Shown: positions 36,828 to 47,161, numbered from the stretch's first letter. The stretch: 64,000 nucleotides of DNA from Tardiphaga sp. vice304 (GCF_007018905.1 NZ_CP041402.1:2468001-2532000); one strand, 5' to 3'. Numbers and translations: made by a program. The notes: a model not told the origin generated them from the letters alone.

Positions 36828-37209
36828 TTTATCCCAAAGCAGTCTTCGAACGTCCGCCCCCGCCGACGTCCACCGTATCTTTAGAGGGCGCAGCCTTCAC
36901 AGGCAAACCATCCGGTGAGCAACCCTCGTGCTTTGGCGTGTTCCCCACAGGGCATTTGCAGCCCACTTCGCTTGATTGATCAGGACCCTAAGGGCAAATA
37001 CCGGTTATCGGAATGCGACAACTAGCCTGCCCATATACGCAGCCGTGTGTTGCATGGCGGTGACATTTCTGAACGGCGCGGCGGTAGTTTTGTAGGATCG
37101 TATGCCGTCGCACATGCGACGGCCTCGCAGGATGCGCCGCGTCCTTCGAAGCTCGCCGCAGACGGCGAGCCCCTCAGGATGACGGCGGCTGAGTTGTTGC
37201 TAATCGGAG
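36828..37209. other. Gene-poor gap before tolC and after ech
   Basis: The gap holds upstream sequence of tolC (minus strand). A GCCGTCGC-ACAT-GCGACGGC hairpin lies at 37104-37123, followed by AGCTCGCCGCAGACGGCGAGC, a second small palindrome of repeat type. I see no open frame with coding character and no RNA gene. Confidence 0.4.
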
Positions 37210-37989
37210 CTAGCGGTTCGTGTTGACCGGTTTGCGCTTCTCGATGAAGGCGGCCATGCCCTCGCGGCGGTCGTCCAGCGCAAAGGTGGCGTGGAACAGG
37301 TCGCGTTCGACCTTGAGGCCTTCATGGAGCGGTGTCTCGAAGGCGCGGTTGACGGCGTCCTTGGCCATCGACGCCACCGGGCGCGACATGCCTGCGATCT
37401 TCTCGGCCATCGCGATCACTTCTTCCATCAATTTGTCCGCGGGCACGACGCGGCTGACGAGGCCTGCGCGTTCGGCCTCCGCGGCGTCCATCATGCGGCC
37501 GGTGAGGCAGAGATCCATCGCCTTCGACTTGCCGATCGCGCGCGTCAGGCGCTGCGTGCCGCCGATGCCCGGAATGGTGCCGAGCGTGATTTCCGGCTGG
37601 CCGAATTTCGCGGTGTCGGCGGCCACGATGATATCGCACATCATCGCCAGTTCGCAGCCGCCGCCGAGCGCGTAGCCGGAGACGGCAGCGATGGTCGGCT
37701 TGCGGCAGGTGGCCACGCGGTCGCCGCCGATCGCGGTGAAGTCGCTCTGGTACATGTCGATGAAGGTCTTCGGCTGCATCTCCTTGATGTCGGCGCCGGC
37801 GGCGAATGCCTTCTCGCTGCCGGTGACGATGATGCAGCCGATGGCGTCATCGGATTCGAGATCGTCGATCGCGATTTTGATTTCGCCGAACACGCCGAAC
37901 GACAGGGCGTTGAGCATTTTCGGACGGTTGAGACGGAGGATGCCGACGGCGCCGTGGCGTTCGACGAGGATGTGTTCGAAGCTGCTCAT
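37210..37989 (-). CDS. Enoyl-CoA hydratase
   Basis: The 259-residue crotonase hydrates trans-2-enoyl-CoA in beta-oxidation. Both catalytic acids are visible: one in [15 protein letters not shown] and one in [18 protein letters not shown]. The oxyanion segment is [12 protein letters not shown]. It starts at an ATG at 37989, giving [16 protein letters not shown]. The much longer open frame upstream shows no homology. It has no dehydrogenase or thiolase neighbour. Confidence 0.95.
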   Translation of the reverse strand: MSSFEHILVERHGAVGILRLNRPKMLNALSFGVFGEIKIAIDDLESDDAIGCIIVTGSEKAFAAGADIKEMQPKTFIDMYQSDFTAIGGDRVATCRKPTIAAVSGYALGGGCELAMMCDIIVAADTAKFGQPEITLGTIPGIGGTQRLTRAIGKSKAMDLCLTGRMMDAAEAERAGLVSRVVPADKLMEEVIAMAEKIAGMSRPVASMAKDAVNRAFETPLHEGLKVERDLFHATFALDDRREGMAAFIEKRKPVNTNR

Positions 37990-38135
37990 GTTTCTTCCCG
38001 CATGTTGTTGCCGGCCTGGTGGGCGCGGCGCAATGTGGGCGAAGACGGCAGTCGGTTCAAGCGCGGAACGAGCCTCGATCGGATCCCGCCGCAGCGGCGC
38101 GAAAACGCCGCAACGCAACCGGACCTGACCGCTTA

Positions 38136-38822
38136 TCAGGCAAAGAACATGCGGGCGGCGGACGCCATCGTCAGCAGGCCGCCGAAGGCAATGAAGATCT
38201 TGCCGATCAGCGAGGTCTTGTCCCAGGTCGAATTGTCGATCGAGTTCACCTCGGCGGCGGCCGGCGCGTCGAGCGTGGCGCTGGCCAGCGTCAGCGCGGG
38301 GCGGGGCTCGATGGCTGCGCGGTCGATCTCGTTGAGTTCGTCGGGCGACACCACCTGCGCGCCCGTCGCAGCGACCGTGGTGGCGTCCCGATGCGACTCG
38401 GCGCCCACCGATTTGATCAGCGCATCGGCCTGCAGCGGACTGGGCTGCGCCGGCGTGGCGGCGGCAAAGGGATCGGCCACCGGCTCGGTCGGCCATTGCG
38501 CATTGGCGTTGGCAATGGCGGGCGACAACGCCGCCTTGCCCGCCTTGCTGGTGTCTTCGGAAATGACGACCGCGGGCGCCGCATCGTCGGAGGCCGCAGC
38601 CTTCGCGGCCTTGACCTTTTCGGTGCGGGGAGACGCGCCTGCCTTCTTCTTCGCCGCCGGCTTGGTGAATTTTTTCAGCGCGATCGGCTTGCCCACCGGG
38701 GCCTCGGCGGCGGCGGCCGGTTCGGCTTCCTGCGCAAAGCCTGGCGCGGCAAAGCCCGCAAGACTGATCCAAAGCCCGGTGGCCAGGCTCAACGCTGCGC
38801 GTCGGTTGATGTGGATGTTCAT
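38136..38822 (-). CDS. Hypothetical secreted or membrane-anchored protein
   Basis: The 228-residue protein starts at 38822 (GGAG six bases upstream) with [26 protein letters not shown], a signal peptide that could be twin-arginine or Sec. The middle is Ala/Pro/Lys-rich with no fold signs, including [13 protein letters not shown]. The last 25 residues, [23 protein letters not shown], form a C-terminal membrane helix. I do not recognise the family. It diverges from the ECF sigma gene at 39067. Confidence 0.7.
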   Translation of the reverse strand: MNIHINRRAALSLATGLWISLAGFAAPGFAQEAEPAAAAEAPVGKPIALKKFTKPAAKKKAGASPRTEKVKAAKAAASDDAAPAVVISEDTSKAGKAALSPAIANANAQWPTEPVADPFAAATPAQPSPLQADALIKSVGAESHRDATTVAATGAQVVSPDELNEIDRAAIEPRPALTLASATLDAPAAAEVNSIDNSTWDKTSLIGKIFIAFGGLLTMASAARMFFA

Positions 38823-39066
38823 GGCCATCTCCGGATCTGCCCGCTTTCGATGGGCGCCAAGGGAAGCTGCGCGCGTGTTCACAGCAGGGCAGAAAAGGGG
38901 AATTTTCTTGCAATGGCGGCAAAACCGCTGGTGTCCCCGGCGTTATGCCCAGGCCTTCAAACAGTGCTAAGAGACGGCCCGGCCTGCCGGACCATTTTCC
39001 CGCCGTATTCTGGGCAGGTGCCGTAACAAATCGAAAACCTGGCCGTAGGGCTTTGCAGGAGCGTGC

Positions 39067-39612
39067 GTGCGCGGACGTGACGACGAATGGACCGATTGGA
39101 TGCGGTCGGCCAATGCAGGCGATGAGGCGGCCTACCGGCGGCTGCTGGTGTCGGTCGCGCCGGTGCTGCGCGCCGGCGCGCGGCGCGGCCTGGCGCGGGC
39201 CGGACAGCCGCCGGACCAGGCCGAGGATATTGTGCAGGACATCTTGCTGGCAGTGCATCTGAAGCGACACACCTGGAAGGTCGACGCGCCGTTCGCGCCG
39301 TGGCTGTTTGCGATCGCACGCAACAAGCTGATCGATGCGCTGCGCCGTCGCGGCCGCCGGGTGTTCGTCAACATCGACGATTTCGCCGAGGTGTTGCCTG
39401 GCGCGGAGCCGGCCGAGACATTGCCGGCCGGCGAACTCGCCACGCATCTGGCGGGACTGCCGGCGCGGCAGCGCGAGGTGCTGCAGTCGATCGCGGTGGA
39501 AAGCGTCTCGATCAGGGACACCGCGCGAAAAATGGCGATGAGCGAAGGCGCGGTGCGGGTGGCACTGCATCGCGGGCTGGCGAAGCTGGCGTCCCAGTTG
39601 CGGAAGGAATGA
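39067..39612 (+). CDS. ECF sigma factor of the NrsF-linked type
   Basis: The 181-residue protein has sigma region 2 ([15 protein letters not shown] to [21 protein letters not shown]) and region 4 ([41 protein letters not shown]). There is no region 3 or large C-terminal extension. It starts at a GTG after GGAG. The next gene, two bases later, encodes an NrsF-type membrane protein, so it should be released by NrsF when the signal arrives. In Caulobacter the SigF-NrsF pair responds to heavy metals. Confidence 0.9.
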   Translation: MRGRDDEWTDWMRSANAGDEAAYRRLLVSVAPVLRAGARRGLARAGQPPDQAEDIVQDILLAVHLKRHTWKVDAPFAPWLFAIARNKLIDALRRRGRRVFVNIDDFAEVLPGAEPAETLPAGELATHLAGLPARQREVLQSIAVESVSIRDTARKMAMSEGAVRVALHRGLAKLASQLRKE

Positions 39613-39614
39613 TC

Positions 39615-40250
39615 ATGGATACCGAACGCCTGATCCGGACCCTGGCCGCCGACGCCGCGCCGCGCCGCCCGGTGGGCTTGTGGTTGACGGCCGCGCTGCT
39701 GCTCGCGCTGCCGGTCGCTGCGCTCATTATGCTGTCGTCCATCGGCCTGCGCCCGGATATTCGCAGCGCCATGCGGACGCCGCTGTTCGATCTGAAATTC
39801 GTGGTGACGCTGGCGCTGGCGATCCCGGCGCTGGCGATCAGCCTGCATCTGTCGCGGCCGGAGGCGACGCTGCGCGGTCGCGGCTGGTGGCTGCTGGCGC
39901 CGCTGGTGATCCTGGCGCTCGGTGCTGCCGCCGAAATGGCGATGCCGGACCGGCTGCCGATGGGGGCTCGCTGGATGGGCCACAATGCGATGCTGTGCCT
40001 GAGCGTGATCCCGTTGCTGGCACTGCCGATCCTGGCGGCAGCGCTGCTGGCGTTGCGCCAGGGCGCGCCGTCACGCCCGGCGCTGGCGGGGGCGGTGGCG
40101 GGACTGCTGTCGGCGGGGCTGGCGGCGACGCTGTACGCCGCGCATTGCATCGACGACTCGCCGCTGTTCGTCGCGACCTGGTACACATTGGCGACCGCAC
40201 TGGTCGCCGCGATCGGCGCGCTCGCCGGCGCGAGATGGCTGAAGTACTAG
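39615..40250 (+). CDS. nrsF: NrsF (DUF1109) membrane anti-sigma factor
   Basis: The 211-residue protein has a short N-terminus MDTERLIRTLAADAAPRRPV and six hydrophobic segments, in the order of NrsF/DUF1109 proteins, with paired Trp and Arg residues and a single Cys in AAHCIDDSP. It would bind the partner sigma factor at the inner membrane. I chose the ATG at 39615, set by GGAAGGAA; an ATG at 39609 overlaps the sigma stop. Full family size. Confidence 0.88.
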   Translation: MDTERLIRTLAADAAPRRPVGLWLTAALLLALPVAALIMLSSIGLRPDIRSAMRTPLFDLKFVVTLALAIPALAISLHLSRPEATLRGRGWWLLAPLVILALGAAAEMAMPDRLPMGARWMGHNAMLCLSVIPLLALPILAAALLALRQGAPSRPALAGAVAGLLSAGLAATLYAAHCIDDSPLFVATWYTLATALVAAIGALAGARWLKY

Positions 40251-40259
40251 CGTCGATCT

Positions 40260-40357
40260 GTAGCCCGGATGAAGTCGGCGTGCCCATTGGCACGGCGACG
40301 CAATCCCGGAATGGCGATCGTGGGGCGTGGCCGGTCCCGGATTGACATCCGGGCTAC
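40260..40357. repeat. Inverted GTAGCCCGGAT repeat
   Basis: GTAGCCCGGAT at the left end (40260-40270) is matched exactly by ATCCGGGCTAC at the right end (40347-40357). It fills the gap after nrsF and before the convergent monooxygenase gene. This is a common Bradyrhizobium-type element and may also end both transcripts. Confidence 0.75.
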
Positions 40358-40361
40358 GAAG

Positions 40362-41696
40362 TTACTTCGCCGCCGCCGACCTGCCGCGCGCGGCACTCGC
40401 GATGTCGCCGTTCAGCTCGGCCGCGTAGTCCTTGAAATCGACTTCCAGCGTGTAGCGCGCAGACGGAAGCCAGGTGTGCAATTGCTGCTGGTGGAAGCTG
40501 CGGACTTCGAGCGCCATCTCGGCGACATCGGGCAGCGTCACCCGGCCGGACAGCACGGCAGCGATCCAGCGGGCCTGGATCTCGACCAGCGGAATCGTCG
40601 GGCCGATCGGCTGCACCAATCCGGCGAAGAACAATCCGGGCTGGTTCGGCGGCGCGATGCGGCGGTACAGCTCGACCATGCCGCCATTCTCCGGCACGGC
40701 AAAGATCTCCGGCGCCAGAAACGGGAAGCTGGTCTTGTAGCCGGTGGCGTAGATGATGGCGTCGAACGGCTCGCGACGGCCATCGGTGAACACCACGGCA
40801 TCGCCGTCGAGCGTCTCGATGTTCGGACGAAACGACACCCAGCCGTGGCCGGCATAGGGTAGCAATTCCTGACTCAGCGTGGCGTGCTCGCGCCACATCG
40901 GATGCTTCGGCTTGGGCACGCCGAACCGGGCCTGGTTGCCGACCGCCAGATAGATCAGCCGCGCCATGATCCGGCGCGCCACCTGCGTCGGCAGTCTGAG
41001 TTGTCGCGTCAGGAAGGCCGACCAGCGATCGACCGGGATTCCCATCAGATATTTCGGCATGATATGCGCGCCGGTGCGCGTCGACAGGGTGACGTGGCTG
41101 GCGCGCCGGCACAGGTCGACCGCGATATCGACGGCAGAATTGCCGATCCCGACCACCAGCACCTTCTTGTCGTCGAACGGCTGCGCGGTGCGATACTGGC
41201 TGGAATGGATCGTCGTGCCGGAGAACGTGCCGGGAAAGGACGGCCAGCGCGGATCCCACAGATGGCCGTTCGCGACGATCACCGCGCCGTAGTGGCGGGT
41301 GTCCTCGACGCCGTCCTGCATCGTGGTGACGCGCCAGCCGAGCCGCTCCTTGGCGACCGCGGTGACCTCGCAGTTGAAGCGGATCGAGGAGCGCGCATTG
41401 AAGCGGTCGGCGTAGGCCTCCAGATAGGCCAGCAGATCCTGGTGCGACAGGAAGTCCGGTTTGTCGGCGGCAATCGGAAAGTCGGAATAGCCGAGATTTT
41501 CGCGGCTGGTGTCGATGTGCAGGCTGCGATAGGCGCAGGACAGGCCGTTGTCATTGCCGTAGCGCCACATGCCGCCGATGTCGGAGCCCTTCTCGCAAAT
41601 CTCGAAGGCGAGCCCCTTGTCGTTCAGCGCCTTGGCCACGGCGATGCCGGAGGAGCCGGCGCCGATGATGCAGATGTCGGCGGAAGTCTGGGTCAT
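40362..41696 (-). CDS. FAD-dependent (flavin-containing) monooxygenase
   Basis: The 444-residue protein has the FAD loop ICIIGAGSSGIAVA at the N-terminus, a GGMWRYGNDNGLS segment, and the NADPH loop VLVVGIGNSAVDIAVD mid-protein, followed by IIYATGYKTSFPFL. It oxidises a soft nucleophile or ketone; substrate unknown. The FMO motif FxGxxxHxxxY/F is present as FSGTTIHSSQY. The start overlaps the epimerase stop as ATGA, so the two are co-translated. Confidence 0.9.
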   Translation of the reverse strand: MTQTSADICIIGAGSSGIAVAKALNDKGLAFEICEKGSDIGGMWRYGNDNGLSCAYRSLHIDTSRENLGYSDFPIAADKPDFLSHQDLLAYLEAYADRFNARSSIRFNCEVTAVAKERLGWRVTTMQDGVEDTRHYGAVIVANGHLWDPRWPSFPGTFSGTTIHSSQYRTAQPFDDKKVLVVGIGNSAVDIAVDLCRRASHVTLSTRTGAHIMPKYLMGIPVDRWSAFLTRQLRLPTQVARRIMARLIYLAVGNQARFGVPKPKHPMWREHATLSQELLPYAGHGWVSFRPNIETLDGDAVVFTDGRREPFDAIIYATGYKTSFPFLAPEIFAVPENGGMVELYRRIAPPNQPGLFFAGLVQPIGPTIPLVEIQARWIAAVLSGRVTLPDVAEMALEVRSFHQQQLHTWLPSARYTLEVDFKDYAAELNGDIASAARGRSAAAK

Positions 41697-42667
41697 GCCG
41701 CGGATTTGCCGGTTGCGAGGAAGGAAAGATAATTCAGGACGATATCATCGAAACTGGTGTCGGCAACGAGGCCGACTGAGGGCGCACGGGTGGAAATAAA
41801 GCCTTTCGGCCAGCCATCGACAATTTTTTTCAGCGCGGCGTCCGGTGCAAAGCCGATATCGGGCGGGCCGATCACGCGGCCGATCGATTCCACGATCTCC
41901 ATCATGTTCACCGTCAGACCCGGCTGGTTCAGCATACGCTTGCCGCGCAGCCTCACGGGGTCGGCATCGTGCAGCGTGATCAGGTTTTGTACCGCGGTCT
42001 GTGCCGAGACGACGGCGACCTTGGTGTCGGGCCGCAGCGGACAGACCGCGGGGCGGCCTGCGGCGCTGTCGCGCACCATCGCTGCGATACGGTCCGACAC
42101 CGATTGCGTCGGCGGGCCGGGATGCACCAGCACGATCGGCAGCCGCAGCGCCCGGGCATCGACCACGCCGTGCCTAGTTGCGTCCGACAGCATCAGCTCG
42201 GCGATTGCCTTCTGTGTGCCATAGGAGGTCTGCGGACGTTGCAGATGGTCGTCGTCGACATGATCCGGCAGCAGGCCGCCGAATACGGCAATCGAGCTTG
42301 GAAAGATCAGCCGTGGCGCTGCTTCCTTGTTGCCGATCGCGCCGATCAGTTCCGCCAGCGCCGAGACGTTGATGGCCAGACTATGGACCGGATCCAGTTC
42401 GGCGGCGCTGGCCAGCACGGCGGCGAGATGAAACACGCTGTCCGGCTGCCATTGTGCGATCGCCTGTAGCGTCGCGGGCGAGCTGAGGTCGGCCTGCAGC
42501 GGCTTCAGCCGGCGATCGGAGCAGGCCGGCAGCCTTGTGTCGAGCAGCAGGATCTCCGCGATGGCTGCGGTTTCGCCGGCGCGGTTCTTGAGGTGCCCGT
42601 TCTGCAACAGAACGCGCGTCAGGGTCTGGCCGATAAAACCGCCGGCGCCGGTGATGAGAATCCGCAT
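41693..42667 (-). CDS. NAD-dependent epimerase/dehydratase (DenD-like)
   Basis: The 324-residue extended SDR has GAGGFIGQTL at the N-terminus, VFHLAAVLASAAELDP, then S-x10-Y-x3-K as SYGTQKAIAE. The closest type I can recall is D-erythronate dehydrogenase DenD, but a different sugar or acid is possible. It overlaps the monooxygenase start by four bases, so both may act on one compound. There is no other sugar-acid gene near. Confidence 0.85.
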   Translation of the reverse strand: MRILITGAGGFIGQTLTRVLLQNGHLKNRAGETAAIAEILLLDTRLPACSDRRLKPLQADLSSPATLQAIAQWQPDSVFHLAAVLASAAELDPVHSLAINVSALAELIGAIGNKEAAPRLIFPSSIAVFGGLLPDHVDDDHLQRPQTSYGTQKAIAELMLSDATRHGVVDARALRLPIVLVHPGPPTQSVSDRIAAMVRDSAAGRPAVCPLRPDTKVAVVSAQTAVQNLITLHDADPVRLRGKRMLNQPGLTVNMMEIVESIGRVIGPPDIGFAPDAALKKIVDGWPKGFISTRAPSVGLVADTSFDDIVLNYLSFLATGKSAA

Positions 42668-42850
42668 TGTGGCCGTCCCGCAACCATGATCCCGCGCGGC
42701 GGCACAGGCCGTCTCGCCGCGACCACTATCAAGCCGGTCGCGCGCAAGTCGATGCCCGATGTCGGATGGCAGATCAGCGCTGTGGGCGTTGCAAGAATGC
42801 GTCGCACTGGCAAAAGCGCTGCCGGCCGCGGCGGCCCGTGCGGGCTGCGC

Positions 42851-43958
42851 TCAGGCCGGCAGTTGCGCCGTGGCCTGTTGCATGCGGTGGAAGCGCAGCA
42901 CCTGTTGCGCGGTCGATAGCCGCAGTCGCTCGTAGAGGTCCCGGTCGACGTCCGTGGCCGACAGCACCCCGCCTGACAGTCGCCCGCGCAGCCGGATGAT
43001 GGCCTTGACGGTCACCCATGAAAACCCGGCGACCTTGCTCAGGACGAAGATGCCTTCGTTCCGGGATTCGATCATCATGGTCTCGGCGACGATCACCGGC
43101 ACATTGGCGAGGAAGGCCAATGCAGCGTTGGTCTCGTCGAATTTTCCGGCCTCGGCGAAGGCCGATACTTCCGCCTCGTCGAGCCGGCCATCCTCGAACA
43201 GCGATCGCACCAGGCCGTGGGCGATGCTGCTCTGGGGGGGGGACGCCGGCAGGGGCCTCGCGGGCGCGCCGCGTGACTTCCGCCACGGCGTGCGAAACCT
43301 CGTTGGCATAGTGCGGATGCGCCGCTTCCAGCCGCTTGCGGACCGAGGCCGAGGCCCGGGCGACTAGTTGCAGATAGTGATGCCGCGGAATCGACGGGCG
43401 CAGACCGACGCAGGTGGCAATGGCGTCGTCGTGCTCGGCCCGCGACAGCAGCGTGGTGTAGCCCTTCTCGGAAAATTCGGCGCCGGGATTGGACGCCGTG
43501 CTGCGCACCACCTCGGCATCGCCGCGCTCCACCAGCGCTTCGGTGACGGCGCCGCTCAACAGTTTGCGGAGCGAGATCGCCAGCAAATGGCGCTGGCTCT
43601 TGGTGCGGGCGTTCTCGATCAGGGCATCTTCGTCGAGCCGCCGGGACTGCGACAGCATTGGCCCTGCGACCTCGATCAGGTCGTCGAACGCCAGCGTGCG
43701 GACGATGCGCGGCGGCGCGCTATCGACCGGCGCGAGGCGTTCGGCCAGCATTATCCTGGCCGCGCTCTCCATGTGCACGACCAGGCATTCGAACACGTCG
43801 TCAAACATGGCGAGCAGTTCGTCGGTACAGGGAACGGCATTGTCCAGGAACAGGTCAGTCACGCGCCGCAACGTCTCGACCCGGCGTGCCACCGTGCCGT
43901 GGGCAAGAGCTGTTTGCAGTTCATCGAGTAAGCTGACTGCCAAAGCGGGTTTCGACAT
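42851..43958 (-). pseudogene. DUF2336 protein gene, frameshifted at a C9 run
   Basis: The N-terminal part MSKPALAVSLLDELQTALAHG to AVAEVTRRAREAPAGV reads in one frame and the C-terminal part SSIAHGLVRSLFEDGRLDE to RMQQATAQLPA in another. They join at nine C's on the coding strand (43234-43242). Losing one C gives a continuous DUF2336 protein of about 368 residues. DUF2336 proteins are helical-repeat-like and linked to signal regulation; no enzyme activity is known. A sequencing error, a real mutation or slippage-based phase variation are all possible. Confidence 0.75.
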
Positions 43959-44048
43959 CGTTGTCTCTGTTCTGGAGGCTTCGCGAAGCTGAATTTCCTG
44001 AAGTAACGGCAGCGTTTCTTGTTGCCGGACCAGGGTTGTGGAGACGAC

Positions 44049-45197
44049 CTAGTTGCTTGCTATCAAGTTACGTCCTCCGGCCTTGGCGGCGTAGAGCGCC
44101 GCGTCGGCGCGGGCCAGCAGGGTGACTGGCAATTCGTCGGGCGCAAGCGTCGCGACGCCGGCCGAGATGGTCACGCGCAGGCCATGGGAAAACGCGCTCC
44201 AGTCCAGCGTCGCGACGATCATGCGCAGCCGATCGAGCATTTGCACCGCCATATCATGCGGCGTGTCCGGCAGCACCAGCAGGAATTCCTCGCCGCCATA
44301 GCGACCGAATTTGTCGATCGAGCGAATATTGGCGAACATCGTGATGGCGAAGGTGCGCAGTACTTCGTCGCCGGTCGGATGGCCATAGGTGTCGTTGATG
44401 CGTTTGAACCAGTCGAGGTCGATCAGCGCGACCGAGCAGGGCGACTGGCTGCGTTGCGCGCGGACCGCTTCGTCGCCGAGTATCCGCATGATGCAGCGGC
44501 GATTGTAGGATCCGGTGAGCTCGTCGAGCTCGGCCAGCTCCTCGATTCTTTTATAGGCGGCTTCCAGTTCGATGCGGCGGCGATACAGCGCCCCGCGCAT
44601 CGAGCCGGCGAACACGCCGATATAGATCACACGGGCTATGGTGAGCGAGAAGGTCATCAGCGTGGCGAAGCGCTCCTGGCCGTTGGCGACCGGCAATAGC
44701 AGCGGCAGTTCGGCGAGCCAGTACAGCAGCACGACGCCGGCGCTGATCACCAGCCAGACGATCAGGCCCTGCCGCGGCGTCGCGCGCATGCCGGCCATCT
44801 GGGCGACCAGCAGCAGCGCCAGCAGAAACACTACCGCCACCTGCGGGGCGATAGCGATGAAACTCAGCAGCAGCAGCAGCGTCGCGGCGGCATAGGGCAG
44901 GGCGAAGGAGTGGTCATTCCAGCCATCGCTGATGCCGCCTTCGGACAAGCCCCAGAATATCCCGAGGGTGACGGCGACGCAGCCGGCGAAACCGAGCGCG
45001 ACAGGCGCGGAGACCGTGCCGGCGACCGCGAACATCGTCAGCAGGACGATGTTCGCGGCATGAAAGGTGGCGGCGACGATCAGGGTGTGGCGCCGGTGTC
45101 GCCGTCGCCGCTCCAGCGATTCGGCAAGGAGCTCGCCGTCAACGGAATCGAAATCGCCGTTGTTCGGGGTCAGGATGGCGGAAAGTGCTGCGGTCAT
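44049..45197 (-). CDS. Diguanylate cyclase (GGDEF)
   Basis: The 382-residue protein has a membrane part of six segments (about 38-190), then a GGDEF domain with LTGSYNRRCIM, DLDWFKRINDTYGH, GGEEF and ISAGVA. It makes cyclic di-GMP. The inhibitory I-site RSID lies five residues before GGEEF, so feedback inhibition is expected. There is no EAL domain. The ATG at 45197 is the only start before the first membrane segment. Confidence 0.93.
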   Translation of the reverse strand: MTAALSAILTPNNGDFDSVDGELLAESLERRRRHRRHTLIVAATFHAANIVLLTMFAVAGTVSAPVALGFAGCVAVTLGIFWGLSEGGISDGWNDHSFALPYAAATLLLLLSFIAIAPQVAVVFLLALLLVAQMAGMRATPRQGLIVWLVISAGVVLLYWLAELPLLLPVANGQERFATLMTFSLTIARVIYIGVFAGSMRGALYRRRIELEAAYKRIEELAELDELTGSYNRRCIMRILGDEAVRAQRSQSPCSVALIDLDWFKRINDTYGHPTGDEVLRTFAITMFANIRSIDKFGRYGGEEFLLVLPDTPHDMAVQMLDRLRMIVATLDWSAFSHGLRVTISAGVATLAPDELPVTLLARADAALYAAKAGGRNLIASN

Positions 45198-45662
45198 GTT
45201 CTCGCTACCGTCGTGTTAATGGAACCTTACCGCCGAATCCCTTTAGGTTTGGTAACCCGTGCAACCCGACGCATCTTCCTGGCCCTCAATTGTCCGGTAG
45301 GCGACACATGGTGGGATGCTGAGCAAGTGATATCAAGTGATATTGAGTGGTTGGACGGCGTGCGGAGCGGGACCGATTTCCGGGGGGCCCGAGAGAATCG
45401 TTCCCGATTTCCGACAAGGTATCCGGATCCGGTAGTCTCAGATGAACCTTTTTCGGTGCCGATTGACCTAATTTAGCCGGACTTGCGCTGCCCGGCCGGG
45501 GATAGTGATGCCGGATGGTCAAGCGGGGTGAGGTGGCCGCCCTATCCTGAGCTTCTGCGCGCCTGTCCGCAGGACGCGCTGCGCATGCCGTGCGTCTGCA
45601 AAGCCGATGCTGCCGGTTGAACCTGTTATGTTTTTTCCCCGACCAATCCAAAGAGATGGCCA
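45198..45662. other. Gap between cyclase and ECF sigma genes
   Basis: This 465-base gap must carry divergent promoters. Two TGAACCT boxes (near 45440 and 45616) with pyrimidine-rich followers could be ECF-type -35 elements, but matching -10 elements are not clear. TGATATCAAGTGATATTGAG near 45328-45347 is a short tandem of GTGATAT. No ORF with coding character is seen. Confidence 0.35.
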
Positions 45663-46232
45663 TTGAGCGCGACGCAGGCGACATCGGACGACCTGCTGAT
45701 CGGGCGAATTGCGCAGGGCGACCGGCTCGCGATGCAGGTGCTCTATGGTCGCCATCATGTTCGGGTGTTTCGCTTCGGCCTGCGGCTGGTGCGGGACGAG
45801 CAGATCGCGGAGGACCTGATCAGCGAAGTTTTTCTCGACGTCTGGCGCCAGGCCGGCAAGTTCGAAGGCCGGTCCGCCGTTTCGACCTGGCTGCTGGCGA
45901 TCACGCGGTTCAAGGCGCTGTCGGCGCTGCGCAAGCGCCGCGACGCCGAGCTGGACGATGATACCGCCAACGCGATCGAGGACGATTCCGACGATCCGGA
46001 AGTGGCGGTGCAGAAGAAGGATACTGGCGCCGCCTTGCGCAAATGCCTGACGGCGCTGTCGCCGGAACATCGCGAGATCGTCGATCTTGTCTACTACCAT
46101 GAGAAGTCCGTGGAAGAGGTCGCAACGATCGTCGGCATTCCGGAGAATACCGTGAAGACGCGACTGTTTTATGCGCGCAAGAAGTTGGCCGATCTGCTCA
46201 AGGCAGCCGGCGTGGAGCGAGGCTGGCCATGA
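45663..46232 (+). CDS. ECF sigma factor
   Basis: The 189-residue protein has region 2 (AMQVLYGRHHVRVFRF to WLLAITRFKALSALRKRR), a linker rich in acidic residues (DDDTANAIEDDSDDPE) and region 4 (LSPEHREIVDLVYYHEKSVEEVATIVGIPENTVKTRLFYARKKL). A TTG at 45663 gives MSATQATSDDLL; no in-frame ATG or GTG is better placed. The stop overlaps the anti-sigma ATG. The anti-sigma protein that follows defines the likely regulation. Confidence 0.88.
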   Translation: MSATQATSDDLLIGRIAQGDRLAMQVLYGRHHVRVFRFGLRLVRDEQIAEDLISEVFLDVWRQAGKFEGRSAVSTWLLAITRFKALSALRKRRDAELDDDTANAIEDDSDDPEVAVQKKDTGAALRKCLTALSPEHREIVDLVYYHEKSVEEVATIVGIPENTVKTRLFYARKKLADLLKAAGVERGWP

Positions 46233-46945
46233 TGGCAATCAGAAACACGGTTCAGGACGAGCAGCCCGGCGAGATCGAGGCGCTGCTGCCGTGGCATGCC
46301 GCCGGCACGCTCAGCGCCCGCGACACCCGCCGCGTCGACGAGGCGTTGGCGGCAGATCCCGACCTCGCCCGGCAATACGAAGCGATCCGCGAGGAATATG
46401 CCGAAACCATCCTGCTGAACGAAAGCCTCGGCGCGCCGTCGCTGCGCGCGATGCAGAAGCTCTTTGCCGCGATCGACGCCGAGCCGGCGCGCACCAGCTC
46501 GGGTTCGGCGAGCTTGTCGAGGCGGCTGGCCGGGTTCTTCGCGGGCCTGTCGGCGCGCACCTTGATGGCCTCGGCGGCGGTCGGCGCGCTGGCGCTGGTG
46601 CTGCAGGCCGGCGTGATAGGCACCATGGTGATGCAGCGCGGCGATGCCCTGGTCGAGACCGCGGCCGAGCCTGCGCCCGCGCCGCCCGGTTCAGCGGCGA
46701 TCATCACCCGGTCGATCGCGCCGGAGGCCGCGCCCCGCCTCCTGGTGCGCTTCACGCCGGCGGCCCGGGTGTCGGATATCACCGCGCTGCTCGACACCTA
46801 TCAGGCGACCATCGTCGATGGCGGCAAGGCCGGCCTGTTCCGGCTGCAGCTCGGCCGCCTGCCGATGACCAAGGAGCAGGTCGCCGGCTGGGTCAGCCGG
46901 CTGTCGAACGAAAAGATCGTCAGCTCGGTCACAGCCGCGCCGTAG
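46229..46945 (+). CDS. Membrane anti-sigma factor
   Basis: The 238-residue protein starts with EIEALLPWHAAGTLSARDTRRVDEALAAD, the fold of an anti-sigma domain; the HxxxCxxC zinc motif of ZAS proteins is lacking. One membrane helix lies at about 110-133 (TLMASAAVGALALVLQAGVIGT) and the C-terminal 95 residues are periplasmic, with a small alpha/beta domain LLVRFTPAARVSDITALLDTYQ. It overlaps the sigma gene by four bases (ATGA). The signal is unknown. Confidence 0.85.
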   Translation: MMAIRNTVQDEQPGEIEALLPWHAAGTLSARDTRRVDEALAADPDLARQYEAIREEYAETILLNESLGAPSLRAMQKLFAAIDAEPARTSSGSASLSRRLAGFFAGLSARTLMASAAVGALALVLQAGVIGTMVMQRGDALVETAAEPAPAPPGSAAIITRSIAPEAAPRLLVRFTPAARVSDITALLDTYQATIVDGGKAGLFRLQLGRLPMTKEQVAGWVSRLSNEKIVSSVTAAP

Positions 46946-47161
46946 GCGCCTTCCACCCGGCAGGGGGGCTGGAAACGCCCGCCGGTGACGGCGAGGCTGG
47001 CTTCTGCCCTCGCACGGCGCTTCACCCATCCGTGTAAATATTTTCGCGCTGACGGCATGAACGTTTGCCGGCCGGGCTTCGACCTACTGGTGTGGGAGCG
47101 GTCACCCCTCCCCGATGGCCGATCGGCGCAAGCGCCCATCATCAAGCGCCTGATATGGCCT

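Noticed and set aside
37990..39570. Upstream extension of the enoyl-CoA hydratase frame to 786 residues
   Set aside because: The family starts at [10 protein letters not shown] (37989). The extension runs across the hypothetical gene and sigma gene and is not coding.
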